The notes: generated from the letters alone by a model not told the origin. Shown: positions 23,652 through 38,300, numbered from the stretch's first letter. The stretch: 64,000 nt of DNA from Brugia malayi (GCF_000002995.4 NW_025062476.1:8244501-8308500); one strand, 5' to 3'. Numbers and translations are program-made.

Positions 23652-26600
23652 TCAGATTTCAATTATTGTTTCTAGAAATTAAGCATAATTTTTTCTTTTA
23701 ATTTTATAAAAAACAATAAGAATTAACAATGGGAACACTTCAAATTAAAAGAATATTGAATGCTTTTTAAATCATTTCACAATGAAATGAGAAATAATGG
23801 CTAATGCAATAAGACCGCTGATCACTCATTAATAAGTTGTCGAAATTCTGTCAGAAATAAGTTAAGAATCTTAAATTTAGTAAAAATTAGTTGAATAGAA
23901 AAGTGGTACTTTGTCGAGTTGTACATTCAAAATAAAAATCAATGAAGGAATTCACTTGTAAGTATTCTGATTTCACCGCACGCACACATGTTGACTGATT
24001 AAGAATGGAATACAATTAATGGCACTACTACCTGTGCATAACTTTTTTAGTCTTCAGTCAATGACTTATGCTTGCCATCCACTTCACTTAAACTTTTATT
24101 ACAGCATTTGCTTTCCGTTGACTTTCAAACCAATTACATTATGCTTCCGGAAATTACAAATTTAATAATCTTTCTCGAATTGACTATGCAAAATTGTAAA
24201 TAAGCCCTCTCGAAAAATGAAAAAGTAATATTTGCTAGAATATTCGTCTTTCCACTCATTTCTAATGAATTTGTCGAATTGTTATTATTCTACTTCAACC
24301 ATCTTTTTATTTGTCGTATTCTCCAAAGCGTTAAGTTTTTGTTGGATTATGATTGTTTTGTTTTGTGCCATCTGTTTAATTCAGCATTCTATGTTGACAT
24401 GTTCTTGTGTCAAAGATTAATCTGAGTAACGTTATAAATATTATGTTAATAAGGATAACATAATACTATGCGATACATTTTCATTTCAATTTGTAAACAA
24501 TTTATAGCACTTTTGTTTAATTTGAAGTTTGGGTATTTTAAATATCTTCTCTACAGTTTGTTGGTTATTTCTCGATGTTTTTTATTGCGTTGACGAATCA
24601 GCATATTGCCTTCATTTCTCTTCAAAATCCATTTTTTCATTTGGCTTTTATGGGATTTGTCTTGCTTACTTTCCAAGATTCAGCAGAATCTGAAACATCA
24701 TTTATAAATATTATTTACAAACGGAGCAAATAATGCAAACTGAATAATTAATTTTCTCTCTCATTTTTGGTTGATTTTGAAACAATTTAAGATTTCGAGC
24801 ATTTGAAATATATTTCGAACCAAACAAAACTGTGCTATCTGTGTTTTATAGCTATTAGTTTTTTTTTTTTTTTTTTTTCAATTAATGATCCAAATAAACA
24901 TATCTAATGATTTTTCAACAGAATCTTCAAAAATCTGTTTCATTTTCGATGTGAAATGCTTTTTCAGCCTTGAGCTTTCCGCATAATCATTATGTTACAA
25001 TGGCAAATTGCTGGATAAGAGGCATTGTCGCAACTGTGGCCAATGTGACAAATGACCAGCAGTTGTGGTCGTCATATTGGCATTCATAAGGATGTGGGGC
25101 CTAGTATAGAGAATAAGGCTCTCAGAATAAAAGAAAATGGAACAAAATGAATTACATGCACCGCATCGATACTTAATAAATTGATGCCAAAATGAGGCAG
25201 ATAATGAAACCACCACAGTTTTCAATATTTTCACTTTGAACCGTTTTTACAATGATCCGTTTCAATTATGAATTCAAGTTTAATTCTATCCTTTGATTTA
25301 AATTAGCATTAAAACATTTTTCTCTGGCCTACTTTATGGTCATTCAAATTTATCTTCTTTATTTTTCAAAAATTTTAATTTCAGCAAACTGTTGGTCTTT
25401 GAAACGCTTTTTTCTAATCTTTTTATTCAGAAAACCTTTACATTTCATTAACTTCCGTTGAAATCGCTACTTCTGAATTTCTTTGGAAAAACTGAATAAT
25501 CCAAAAAAATTTCTATTAATGTTTACACAAAGTATACTTCAAGAACTCATAAGGAACTGTGAGTCAAGTGGTGGTAAAGTTAATAAAACTTTGAAAACTT
25601 TGTAAACTACAAACACTTCAATGCAATTTATGAAACTTCCAAAAGAATTCAGTCCTTATCGAAAATTTCATCTTCATAGAGGGGAATGCACGCATGCGCA
25701 CACACACACACACACAGAATACACAAACAAATATGGAACACTTGAGACAACAAAAGCAAAGACTCAATTTGACAGCCCAGCTACTCCGTATTTAAGTTGG
25801 CCCAAAGAGCACAGCATTCATTCTTCAGTTCATCGGACTGATCCAAAGATAAATAAGTTCCTAGCTTTATCCGCTACTTTACTTTCATATTTTCTCTTTC
25901 GAGAAATTTAAGAATAGCCTAACTCGTTTACCAAGAAATTGCATTCTCGTCTGAAAATTTGGTTTCGTCTTGAAGTTATTTCCTTGTAAAGCTTACTTTT
26001 GAGCCTAATTTCGTGCTTCGCTCAAATTCTCAAAAGGATGAACTTTGATTCGAATGAATCATCATTTCTCATTTCTTTGTATAATTTTCTGCTGTATTAC
26101 AAAGCATATTAGTAATATCAGTTATGTTTGATTGGTACTATTTTCCATTTCCACTTCTAATTTTTAAAAAAAAAAATGTTTTTTTTTTTTTAATTTATTT
26201 TTTCTTTTCGTCAAAAAATTAGTTAATTTCATAAATTATCAGGAACATTATGCTGTGAGTAATAATACCAAATTTGTAGATGTTTCCCTTATTCTGTAGA
26301 TCGACTTAATAAGGAGATTGCTCCTTGATATAGCTTAATGGTAGCATTTAATTGTTTAATAGTACTTCTAAAACAGTTGAAATAAGTTTCATTGTAATTA
26401 ATACTTAAGCATAATAAGTATGAATAGAGAACTTAATAATACCAACCAAGGAAAGAGTTAGGCTTGAGAAGTATACTAGACACAAGTTACATGGTACATC
26501 CTATTCTTATTTATATGTTGCTCTGCTCCTATATCAAGTGACGACCATTTTTTTGTGATTATTTTTTAACCAACTTTAAGGCTTTTTTCATATGTACGAT

Positions 26601-26927
26601 TTCCAAAACAAAATTTATACTGTGAATTGTTTCACTTATATTTCTTTAATTCTTCATTTGCGGTAGTAAACATTCGAAAGAAATTGGCAGTCAAAAATGT
26701 CCGAGTGAAATAAATTAGTGGTAGTTTTAATTTTGATTGGAGAAAGCATATCAGCTTAATAACTTAACATTCTGGCATATATGATATTTGTAACGAACTC
26801 GAGATCATAAGTTAAGGCTCTTTATCATTTCTCAATGTAATCTTTAATTGCATGCAATGGTTGTGTCATGATTTTGAATTATAACGATATGATTTATCGT
26901 AAATTACTGATTATTAAACAGATTTTC
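23652..26927. other. Intergenic, no supported gene
   Basis: AT-rich sequence downstream of the kinase and upstream of the serine-rich gene, with a T run near 24858 and a (CA)9 microsatellite. ORFs at 24232-24420, 24995-25234 (minus) and 25621-25911 have no splice context or recognisable domains. Promoter elements of the downstream gene are presumed in the last few hundred bases. Confidence 0.5.
25699..25716 (+). repeat. (CA)9 microsatellite
   Basis: Nine perfect CA units preceded by the alternating GCATGCG, so the whole 25691-25716 stretch is purine-pyrimidine alternating. Confidence 0.9.
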
Positions 26928-29900
26928 ATGCCTGTACTATGTTGCTATGCAAAACGACGTCGTGCAAGAACAGCAGCCAAATCACAAGATCAATGCAGAG
27001 TAAACATTTTATATTCCAATAAAATTTTGAATTCTTAAGTTTTTAATGGAATTGAAGTGCATTAAAATCGATCATTCAATCAAGAAACTAAAGAATAATA
27101 TATAAATCTCTTGTATATATCATATACTTTTGTATGTAGTGACTGTGTTACTTTGTTGATTCTAGCAGTTTGCGATTGCTCAATAACAAACTTTTTCTCA
27201 ATATCGACGGTATTGAAAAAAGCATCTTCCGGATATTTCATTTAAAAAAATTCTATTCCAACTAAATTTCACTAAAAGATTTTGTTGTTCAGAGTTAGCA
27301 AAAATTGGTGATTGTTCATGAAATAACTGGGAAGAAACAAGTTGGAAAGATATATTAACAGGGAAAGATAATATAATTATAAATCAAATCAACCAGTATT
27401 TTAAAATAGGATAGAATTAAGTAGAATATTCTCATTAAATAAAGTTTTTTAAACTAGAATATATTGCTATTCTGTTCAGTCTTCTTTCAAAAGGGTTAGG
27501 GTTTTAAAACTATTTTCAGTGCTAAAGCACAAAGAGTTTTTATAAACTTATACAGTTGTATGTTCCATCTTAGAAACAACTTTTTTCATTAGAATTGGAT
27601 AACAACCAAACAACTTTATGACTATTTGCTATGCATCATTATATACACAAAAAAAAAAGAATTTAAATTAGGATTATAGCCATATGAAATAGTTATAAAA
27701 TTGTCTGATATTTGCAGCAAGGCACGAGATTGGCAAAATTAGACGAGTTCGAAAGTTTGACACCGCTAATGGTGATGTCAAGTGGTGACAACCAAACACA
27801 ATCTTCGCTTTGTTATCGCATCTCGGCAACCACTTCACGAAGTCCACCACCGCCAAGGTGCCTGACCAGTGGAAAAACAATGATCGTTCCATTGAATTCC
27901 GGAAAAGGTTCATCCCAGCTATCACTGCAGCAAATCATCTTTACATCAAGAAAAAGAGAACAATTTTCGTTTAGAGTTGAAATCCCATTTCAAATTTTCG
28001 GTCTAATATCAGTTTGTTAGAATTTATCTTGAGACCGATTACGAGACCGATTACTCTAAAGACCGATTACTTTATTAACATTCATTATCAGAAAGAAAAA
28101 TTAACTTCATTAATATCCTGAAAACTAGCTCGAATACTATTTTAACTTCCGAATACTAAATATTAGCTTGGCATAGTAGAATTATATCAATTTACTGTTG
28201 CACTGATAGCAACTGATTTCTAGCAAATTTCATGAAATTTAAATCTGCTATGATTACCACTTCATTATCCTTAATTTATTTCTAATTAAACGTCTACTTA
28301 TCATATTTCATGCAATTTTTCTTTCCTTTAATTTCAAAAAGAATCAAAAGACTGCATGCAGTCAATTATAAAACTTTTCTGAAAAATATCAAAAAATGTC
28401 GATTTGTTAGAAAGGAAAATGAAGTGTGAATAAGTCGGAAGCACTGCAATAGTATTTTCGTGCCGCAATTTAAGCCCATGGAATAAATCCTTAGAATGAG
28501 CAAGAGATATATTATTTTGTTTTGTTCGTGTGCATATTGAATTTCAAATAAAATAAATTTCGAGAGCTTAAAAAATTGAAACAATTGCACTATTTTTCGA
28601 AATTAGAAAACGGAAGACTTATACAAAAAATATATGTGCAAGAATTAATTGCAGAAGTATGAGTAGGATTGCTAAATCTTTCATTGAATTTTCGTTTATC
28701 TTTTCTCTTATTACTCAGTTTTCTTCTCATTTTTTTTCCTATGACAAAATGTCTTGTCCATTTATGTATTAAACTGAAGAAAGATTTCAAAATAAAGACA
28801 CCAGTTAAGCAATGCAAGGGATACTTCTAACCGCAAAAAAAAGTGAACAGAAGTGAATTGGCTTCTAATTTGGATTTAATCCACCTTCCTTTCAGACCCT
28901 TAAAATCTGTGATAGAGCTGATGATGAATTTTGTTCAGCAAATCATTTTTTGACTTAAAAATTTCAGGATGCGCGCTATTTGCACCATTGCTTGCTACAC
29001 CTGATAGTAAAGTTGCATCATTCGAGAATGGTACTACGAAAACAATAGCGGAAGATAATGACAGTGTGCCGATATCCTCAAATCTGGATAAATTTGATGC
29101 TGATTTTATTTCCATTGATCGAGTTTGTTCATCGAGAATATTTAAACACCGTAAAGATCATTGATTTGACAAACGGACAATTTCGCTTTAGTTTCAGACT
29201 ACTGCATCGTATTTGGAACCGAGACAGCAAAGATTTCAGCAATGTCAGTGCGGTATATCGAAGCAGGATAAAGCTCCCAGCTTTGAGGTAGACTTTAACC
29301 TGTCAACTGCTTGGAAGGTTTTAGTTTTTCTCTTGCATTACCATTTTCTTGCACTTGGCCTGATTTCAGTTACCAATTCCGAGTTACGCGCCACCACCAT
29401 TACCCCTACTTTTAGTTCGTTCACCACGGCGTGAGTTTTATCTCTTTCTTATTCTTGCATTTATTTTATTTTTTATTTACTTATATATTCTTTTGTAGCT
29501 TTTGTTAATTTAACGAGTTCCTCAGTGACTGGCCACTAGATACAGTCATATCCTGGTGATTCGAGATAGACTCATGATGTCAGTCTTTAGACCGCTTCCT
29601 TTGATCTATTTCCTGACCAAACAGTTGGAAGTGGGATTCTCTGGTTGCACTGACCAGTAAGCCATTGCATCTTCTTTTCTTTGGTTATTAAATCTAACTC
29701 TAACAGTTTTAGTATTTTAGTTACTTTTGTCTAGATAACTATAGTTAAAACGACCCAGACGAATTAGAAATTATCTGGACAGAATCGAGACCGCAATCAG
29801 GAATTTCAGTCAATCTAAGAAAAGAATTACCACTGGTTATTGAAGCCAACAACGGTGATCTCGATATTGATAATGTGAAGACAAATAAAAGCCCAAGCAT

Positions 29901-30545
29901 CAATTCAATGAATTCTCTTGGAAGGTGTGCTGTTTTATGCAAAACCTACAACTTACGCAGGCTTGGCTTTCATCCTTTCAACTTTCTTCTTTCTATCAGA
30001 GCAGAATAATAGACATGGTAAGATTAGGCGCAAATTATCAAGCTATATCAGTATTCGGATTTTAAACATATTACAGCCCGCAAGAGTCATCGTTCAGCAT
30101 GGGGTCGCCACTGGACACAAGTGCTTCCATTAGTGACAGTTTTTGCGTTGCTGGTGAAGGAGAGATGAATTCGGGAGGGAAAGGACGAGTTTCCTGTTTT
30201 GAAACAGGTAAGTTTGCAGAGATCAAAAGATTAAAAAGTAAAAGATAAAAGCTATAGCGAGATACGCTAAATTTCATTCAATGATCCTAACTGTTATTTT
30301 ATTGATCTTAACTATGCATGAATATCTATGTTTTAATTATTTAAAGTGAGATTCAGTGAGTTCTCAAAATACATAAAAATATAAAATATAAACTGTAAGA
30401 CATTTTAGGATCTCAGCAACGAATTGATAGAGAAATTTATGGATTTTCTCCAGAACTAGACTACTCAATATCTGAACCAGATTCACAGCAGAAATATATT
30501 CTTCATCGGCTAGTTACCGGGATTTTTAATCTTTTTTCTTGTTAA
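26928..30545 (+). CDS. Serine-rich orphan protein with N-terminal cysteine pair
   Basis: Not recognised. Exons 26928-26999, 27718-27907, 28968-29122, 29198-29287, 29370-29430, 29759-29924, 30077-30207, 30409-30545 give 1,002 nt (333 aa) with all phases closing. An AAACAG acceptor lies 7 bp before the ATG and could be a trans-splice site. The protein starts MPVLCCYAKRRRARTAAK; the Cys-Cys followed by a basic patch could be a palmitoylated membrane anchor, by inference. The rest is mostly disordered, with a proline stretch (SYAPPPLPLLL) and Ser/Gly-rich sequence (FSMGSPLDTSASISDSF). No enzymatic motif was seen. The 3' end is uncertain: a further open segment at about 30769-30945 (MVTSQTLDSIKSNF) follows a TTTTTAG acceptor. 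It joins in frame only if a GC donor at 30509 is used (exon ending 30508). Confidence 0.6.
28033..28070 (+). repeat. Three copies of GACCGATTAC
   Basis: Perfect 10-bp copies at 28033, 28045 and 28061, inside an intron of the serine-rich gene. The spacing is 12 and 16 bp. Confidence 0.85.
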
Positions 30546-30945
30546 AAAATTTTTTTTTCTTTGTGTAAAAGTTACATACATGAAATTGTATGATGGAATT
30601 CAGTTAAAATATTTTTCCTAAAGGTTGATAAAAGAACCTTATTTGATTAATCCATATTCAAGTAATACATTTCATGAAAATATATAAATACTACATTAGC
30701 AAAAAAATAAATAATTACAATTGTTCTTCAGTATATGAATTAATTACTCAATTTTTAGGATAGAAGAAGAATCAGAGCAAAATGGAGATGTGGAGACAGT
30801 TGGCATGGTGACAAGTCAAACGCTTGATTCGATCAAATCAAACTTTTCACATCCAAATCAAGCAGATTCGGAATATAACATTATTATTCCCCATTCTATT
30901 TCTCAGCAGGTAAAACTTGGAGTTCTGTCCTTCTCCAGCGATTAG

Positions 30946-33900
30946 AATTTTAAAAAAATCGAATTTTTCTAGTAACCATTTCGAGAATGCTCTTGTGGAT
31001 GACTTGAAAACTTCATGTGACAATTTCCAGAAAATAAAGAATGAAACTAAATTTAAGTTTTCTAATGTTTGAATTCAAGACAATGATATAAATATATCCA
31101 AAAATTATGGAAGGTTATTTCATTCTGTTCATTCGTAGCAAGTTTCAGTTTGAATTGATGAATCTTCGTGAACACCTGGAGACAAATTGATATTATGCCA
31201 TTTTGATGCATTCTCAAGCAATGAACTTATTAATTTGAAGTAATAAAAGTTATTTAAAGATGAAGTTGATATCATATCTAAGAACATTATAAGAAATTAT
31301 ATTCCCAAAATTCATCAATTTCTAAGAAATAAATTTTAGTTAGCAGTCAGAAAAATCTAAAATGACAAAATATGTCCTAATTATGACTAAGGCGCAAAAG
31401 AATTTGTCATCTGAAAAAATTTAAGGAAAGCTGAATAGGAACAAGACATTCGAATGGTTTTTTTTCACAAAATAGCCTTACTTTGTTTGATAGCTAAAAA
31501 AGGGATTAAAGAAATGTTGAAAGAATAGCATTAGAAGCCTTCGAGAAATTAGAAAACTGAAGAGATGATTGATTAATTCTACTGCAATATGATATCAAGT
31601 ATCATGTGAAGACAGATTAAATAGCTATGATTCATATGTTCAGAGAACTATATATTTTTAATTACAAATCATAACAATCAATATATCTTTTAGCTAATTC
31701 CATGATTTGATAAAAATGAAAAATTCAAGCTGACTGACTATTGATATTTAAACTTTAAGGAGTGAACTCAATTTTAGATTAAGATGACTGGTGGATTTTA
31801 ATATCTAATCATTTGATGATGCGGCTTATCAGATATGAAAATATAATTTCGTCTAAGAACTTTCTCTTCTGAGATTTGAACAGTAAAATTTGGCATGATA
31901 TTGTTTTCGGAGCGATAAGCAAAACGATGCAATTGAGTGGTAATTAGATATGTAAAAAATAAAAAAAACGAAAGCTGCCAATTGAAAAAAAATTTTTATT
32001 GCAGCCATGGAATTCAGAATTATTACTAATCGTTAAATCTCTGCACATTAAGTTTCCTGCACAAAGCAAACTTACTGATATCTTACTTCAATGTAGTTGC
32101 TAAATAGCCAAATTGGGATTTATACTTTTTCTTGAGGAATTATTTCTATTTCATTCTTATGGAAATGGACAATAGTATGTTTTTCTGCATTTATTACTCA
32201 TAGATAATAAACATCATTACACTAAAATGAAAGTAATTAGTACGGTCTAATAGCCATCAATCATTTTTATCACCAATAACCATTTTATTATTGCTACATT
32301 GTTATTTTTGTTATTATTGTTTAATAAAATGAAATTTTTATGATATGTGTAAAAGATGACGTCATTTGTTTATAAGACACAATAAGTATTGGCTGTAGGT
32401 TGCGTATTTCTATGTGTGTGCGGGAAGAACTTCAAAAATGTCATTATCAAAATTGCTCACTATTTTTCTATATTTGCAATCTAACATCCTCACTCGATAC
32501 TACACGAGAAGAATAGATTAGTGTGATAGCTTTCTCGACCCGTATATGTCCCACTGTCCCATAGGGTATTTAGAAGTGTGACCAGTTGGATTGTTTGCAA
32601 GTGGATATTCTCCCTGTTCTGCCAGAGACTCATCAAGAAAATTCTAATTCTGCAAGAACAGCTTACCAGAGACAGCCTCTTAAAAATGGTTAAGTGGGAG
32701 GCAGGAAGCGGATTGTTAACTTTATTTGAGGACATTTCAGGATGTGAAAGAAATGACATTTTGCTGAAGTTAATTTTATCTCGATGCCTACTTATATCTT
32801 CTATCAGAAAGCAAGCCTATATGATTCAGTATAAATGAGAGAAACTCACTTATGCTTTTCGTCTTGGTTCTATTCCATTGAAATGAGATAATTTCCTTTT
32901 CATCCATTCAAAATCTATTCTTTCTTTCTCTTTCTCCCTTTCTCTTCCTTTCTCCTTTCAATGAATTCACCATCCTTCCATTTTAAAGCTTTCCGAAAAT
33001 TTCGTCTTTTTGTTGCACCGTTTTTGACACATTCTAGTGGAAAATTTTCACATCGACATTTTACGAATTTTATTCATATCTAAGTTATTAGTTAAACTAA
33101 ATAATAATGTCCATTTGGAACTATCTAGGATAAATGAAACTAAGATAATTATTTCGTATAAAAGACAATTTAATTTCATCAATGCCGCTTTCAGCTTATG
33201 CTTACAACTTGAATAGTTTTTCAATCATAATATTGAGCTTTTGAATTAAAAAGTTCCAACATCTTTTGCTTTATTTATCATCTATGTTTTTCACACTTCA
33301 AAATTGAAAATGTCAATAAAGGGAAATTATTTCATTGGTTTTTGGGTAAATTGTGAAATGAATTAGCAGCTCTCCCATATTCTCCTCATCATAAATTTTT
33401 TTTACCCAGAAACTGTTGCATTTTAATTTAATACCTCATGGACATGGTTATGCTAAGAATCTTCCATAAGCTTTCCAAGAAGGTTTTTGAAAGTATTTCA
33501 AAGATATTTTTTGGGATAATTATAATTACATTCATTATTAGATAATAATAATAGATTCTTTAAAAAAAGGAAGCAAACGCATTATCAATAAATTTATTTA
33601 GGGTAAAATTTTCAAGAATCTTTTTTAAAGAATCAAGTTTTGTCTTGAATAAAGTTGAAGTAATTTCGTTAGAAATAATATGTACGAAAGAAAAATAAAA
33701 TTTGCAAATAACTGAGAAGCAAAAAGAAAAAGTAAATAAAGTCTCTTTTCTTTCGGAATTTGAAGAGTGACGAAATACAATTCCTTGAAAGCATTTCCTT
33801 TTCTTCTTTTCCCCTTCTAGAAAAGTAGAAAAACAAACAGCATGATGTCGAACACTTAATATTTCGTCTTTCCTTAACCACAGTGCAAAAAAATTTTCTG

Positions 33901-35362
33901 TACTTTTAAAAATGAACTTTAATATTAAAATATTTTTGGATTAGTCATTAAGCCTGTGTTCTTCTTTTAATATGATTTTTTTTTTTTAATTTTATTAAAA
34001 AAAAATTTTATCTAAATTCTTCTCATTCAGATAGCTCAAAGAATTTTGACAAAAGAATTTTTCAAGGCTAATAGAAGTTGTTTGTGACACGAAGACTTAT
34101 GCTAGCCTGACAAATCTTGTGAAAAAATTTTCTATAAGAATGGATGAACGAATAAGCGAGAGATCACAACATCGATTTAAACTTAATTAACTCGATGAAA
34201 ACAGTCATAATTTTCTTTTCTGGGTTTATTAGAATTTTTTTAATGAATCAATCTTTATCAGAAAAGAAAGGAATACTCAGATATAAAGCAAAATGTTTGG
34301 AAAGGAATTACTATTAGTAAAAAGAAGGAAATATTTTATGAAAATTTCAGAAATACATAAAACTGTTTTGTTTGGAAATTCCTTAATGCTATATTATTTG
34401 CGAACCATCTATATGAGAAGAAAAGTTTGTGCATCGAGTAGAAAAGAAGGACGCCGAATTGGTTTATTACTGAAAATGACAAACTTGTGCTTTTTGAAGA
34501 AACCCACAAGTTATTAGTTTTATTATTCAAAAATTTTATGAAGAAATTTCTTAAATTGAAGTAACTTATGAATTGCTAGCTTCTATACTTCTTTATAGTT
34601 CTATATATAATGTTTTTCCTGACTAATTTAAGTATATTAACACAGAATTAGCACAAATTATATGAATAAAGTAAAGAAGCGCTATTGAAGTCGATACGAC
34701 GGACAAACGAAGAAATGAAAGTTTGATAATAACCGTCAAATCATTACGCCTGTCAAAATAAAGATTGATTATTTTTGTTTTTGTTTTCTCCTTGCTCAGA
34801 TTTATTGATCTGAAGTTTACCACCTTTAAAACATTTTTGCTAGCAAACTGCAATTATATTACTTTTCTCACTTAATTTCATTATTTATTAACCATTAATT
34901 CTAAATTAAATAACTACCAGTATATTATTATTGTTATGCTAAAGACAATAAAACAAGACTGAACTGCTACAATGCAATAAAATCTGACTGAAAGTATTTG
35001 TGATTTATAAACTAATTCATTAATTTATCTACATGACGAATTAATGTGAAAGTTATATTATAGGCTTTATCAGTGATAATTTTTGACATATGATCGAAAA
35101 TTATCACTAAATTATGTTTGAAATGTTGATTATCATTAGTGTTTAGATTTATTACTTATTTGAATACTTATCAATGTGAAAGACATTCATGCTGTTGATC
35201 TCGCTATTTGATATCAACAATCTACAACTTTTAGCCTTCAAAAACTTAACAACGCCAACATAAGCATTCCCAGCAGAAAACGTGATATTTGAACTGCATG
35301 ATCTTCACTTAGCTGAAGCGCTTTATGATGAAAAGCGCATCGAGCATAACGTTTCTTTTAAA
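30946..35362. other. Intergenic, no supported gene
   Basis: A 4.4-kb AT-rich gap between the serine-rich gene and the channel gene. ORFs at 32490-32759 (minus), 32578-32838 (plus), 33669-33881 (minus) and 34293-34517 (plus) lack splice signals or domain features. A pyrimidine-rich CTTT stretch occurs at about 32919-32960. The channel promoter is presumed near the right end. Confidence 0.5.
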
Positions 35363-38300
35363 ATGATAATCTTTCGGACATTAACAGCACAGCGTAAAAT
35401 TATTCATCCTACTGCAGCAGTACTGTTTATGTTAATTATGTTATTAACAGTAGCTGATATTTCATTGGCTCGGAAGCAAAAACGAAAACCTTGGTGAGCA
35501 TTTTGAAATATGTGCGTTTAATTGAGCGTACATATTTCATGAAAGAAAATTGAAAATTATTTAGAATCAGTTGCAACATTCGTACTTTTTGCCGAATTTA
35601 ACAAATAAAGTGAGTTAATTCAAATTCATTCAACCAATTAAGTCAAAATTAGTTCGTTCTTATTTTTTAGCAAACGAATGGCCTTCAATAGACATACAAC
35701 AAATTATCGCTCTTGGCGAGAACAGATGACCGTTTGTGAGTTACTTGATAATTATGATCCTACAGTGCGACCTTCCGGAAGAATGCCCACTAATGATCAA
35801 AGTAAGTCCTTTACATTTGAAATACGAGTTACTGTATCCATCAGACTTTTCGCAATTATTGCTATTAAAAAATTTGAAAGCATGTAGGAAAAAAATGAAT
35901 TTCAGAAGGTCCAGTAATTGTGTGGACGAGCTTGGAAATTCGTTCCATTAGTGCAATTAGCGAGCGAAATATGGTAATCTTTCCGTTTCAATATCCATAT
36001 TCAAATTACTTAAAATGTTCAAAGTATGACATAAGCATTCCCTTGCTTAGTCGATGTTTGCTTGAGGAAACATTATACTTCAACATTTCTCTTATAAATT
36101 TTAAAATGTTTAAGAGCTTTTTTTTAGCATTAATGCTATTTTGTCGAATATTTTAGTGGCACATAAATTAAATCAAATCTTTCTTTTCTTTGTTCATATG
36201 TATAACCTAGAAAGGATCTTTTTTTTTTTTCACAGGAATTTGTTGCACAATTTCGCTTTCAACAAGAATGGTTTGATGATCGACTTCGATACACAGATCA
36301 TAGTGATTTCCGTAACTTTGACTTTATTCATGTTGCTCGTGATCAAGTACTGTGGATTCCTGACACGTTCTTTCAAAATGAGCGGAACGGATGGTACCAT
36401 ATGTTGGATCAGGTTTATAATCTATTGATAAATTATTGAATTATTCTCTGACTTATTTTGTCTTGTTTCCATATTTTTTTCTAATAAATTTATTTCAGAG
36501 TATATCGTCTCGTGTTATTCTATATTCTATTTTATCCAATGATATTATCTTTTTGTTGATTGACTTTTATAAAATAATGTTATTTCCAGGAGAACAAATT
36601 TATCAAATTGCGCTCTGATGGAAAAGTTATTTACAATCGCAGGTTATCATATAATTTTAGCCAAAATATATGCATTCTTATTATCTTGGAGCATAATTAT
36701 TGTTATTTGTCAAAGATTGAAATTATTGAATGGCACAGTGAATGGATTTCAGGTTAACGCTAATACTGGCATGTCAAATGAACCTGATTCGGTATCCAAT
36801 GGATGTTCAAGAGTGCCTTATCGATTTTGCTAGTTGTAAGTACTATAATTAACAAGAAGAACCAGTAATGCTCACCTAATATTTAAATGTCATCTTATCA
36901 TTCGACAATGATTGCAGATAAATATTTACAGATGCTTATACAACAACTGATATTGTTTACAAATGGGACCGTGCTGCAATAACAATTGATAAGGATGCCA
37001 ATAATGCTCTGCCGAATTTCCGAATCAGTGCCTTTGAAAATAAATCCTGTGATAGCACCACGAATACAGGTAACTTGCTACTGTCCATCTGTGTGATATA
37101 GGCATTCTGAGCATATTTGCTAGCAAATTGTTCAAAGAATCGTAATAGTAGTTATTTAACCTAACATTTCCATTTCTTTGTATGTTACCTTTCCACTTAA
37201 TACTACTACAAAATATAATAAAAATTGGGATTACATACCTAACTTCCTTCACTTTCATAAAACTGTTTTACTTCTGCAACTTAATAATTAACATTTATTT
37301 GTTTAAATTACTTGTCATACAAGTAATAAAAATATTAAATATTTTTTAAAACTAGCAATATGCGCCACGAAATCATTGAAATAAGCTCGTGCATAAGTCA
37401 ATTACAAAGCTAACTTAAATTCCTTTAACACAATTTCAATTTCAGGGACATACAGCTGTCTTCGGGTGGAGCTTAGACTCAGTCGTGTTTTCTCATTCTT
37501 TCTCCTACAGCTTTACATTCCATCGACAATGCTGGTCGGAGTGTCTTGGGTATCATATTGGATTGACTGGAAAAGCACCGCCGCACGCGTGCCTCTTGCA
37601 ATTGTCACCCTGCTGACCATGATCACCCAATCACATGGTCAGTTTAACCACCTGTCTTTTCTCCCCTCATTTGCTATCCGATCTCGGTTCCTCACACATT
37701 TGTTGCCCTTTTAACCAACAAAAATACTATTTAATGCATTTTGCAACATAGCTCTTTTCCTCTGTCCAATATTGTCATGCAATTCACCTTTCTCTCTCGA
37801 CAACTGCTCACATATATCTCTCTCGACAACTGCTCACACACCTTGCAAATCTTGCAATCCAGAAAGAAGTATTGATACGAGCGGAATAGTCCCTCAGAAT
37901 CATGGATAAATAAACATTGAATAGAACGAGCGTAATTTTCGTCGTTTGGAATAGCAAAACTAATTAATTAACAACTGCTAATTAAATTATAAATGAAATA
38001 CTCAATAGAAAATTACCAAGTATTATGTTTCTTTTTAATCCCATATGTAACAGGATTAATCAGCAGTGAATTGCATTGGGCTTAATATTTCCTTAAAGTT
38101 TTGGTTAACTAAAAGTAAGCAGTATAATATCCAACTCCAGAGTTTTATGGCTAAATATTTTCATTGTACATTTATCTGATTTCTAATTAAATACTTTACA
38201 AGACTAGCAGTTTCAGAAAAAGCATAATTTTTCACAAAAGTTTATATGTTTCAATCCATTTTAATGAGTTGAAATTCATTTGAGGGAGAAAAAATTTTTT

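Noticed and set aside
25621..25911. 96-aa plus ORF spanning the CA repeat
   Set aside because: Contains a HTHTHT run from the microsatellite, no splice sites, no domain.
32490..32838. Overlapping ORFs on both strands (89 and 86 aa)
   Set aside because: Mutually overlapping, neither has splice context or recognisable protein features.
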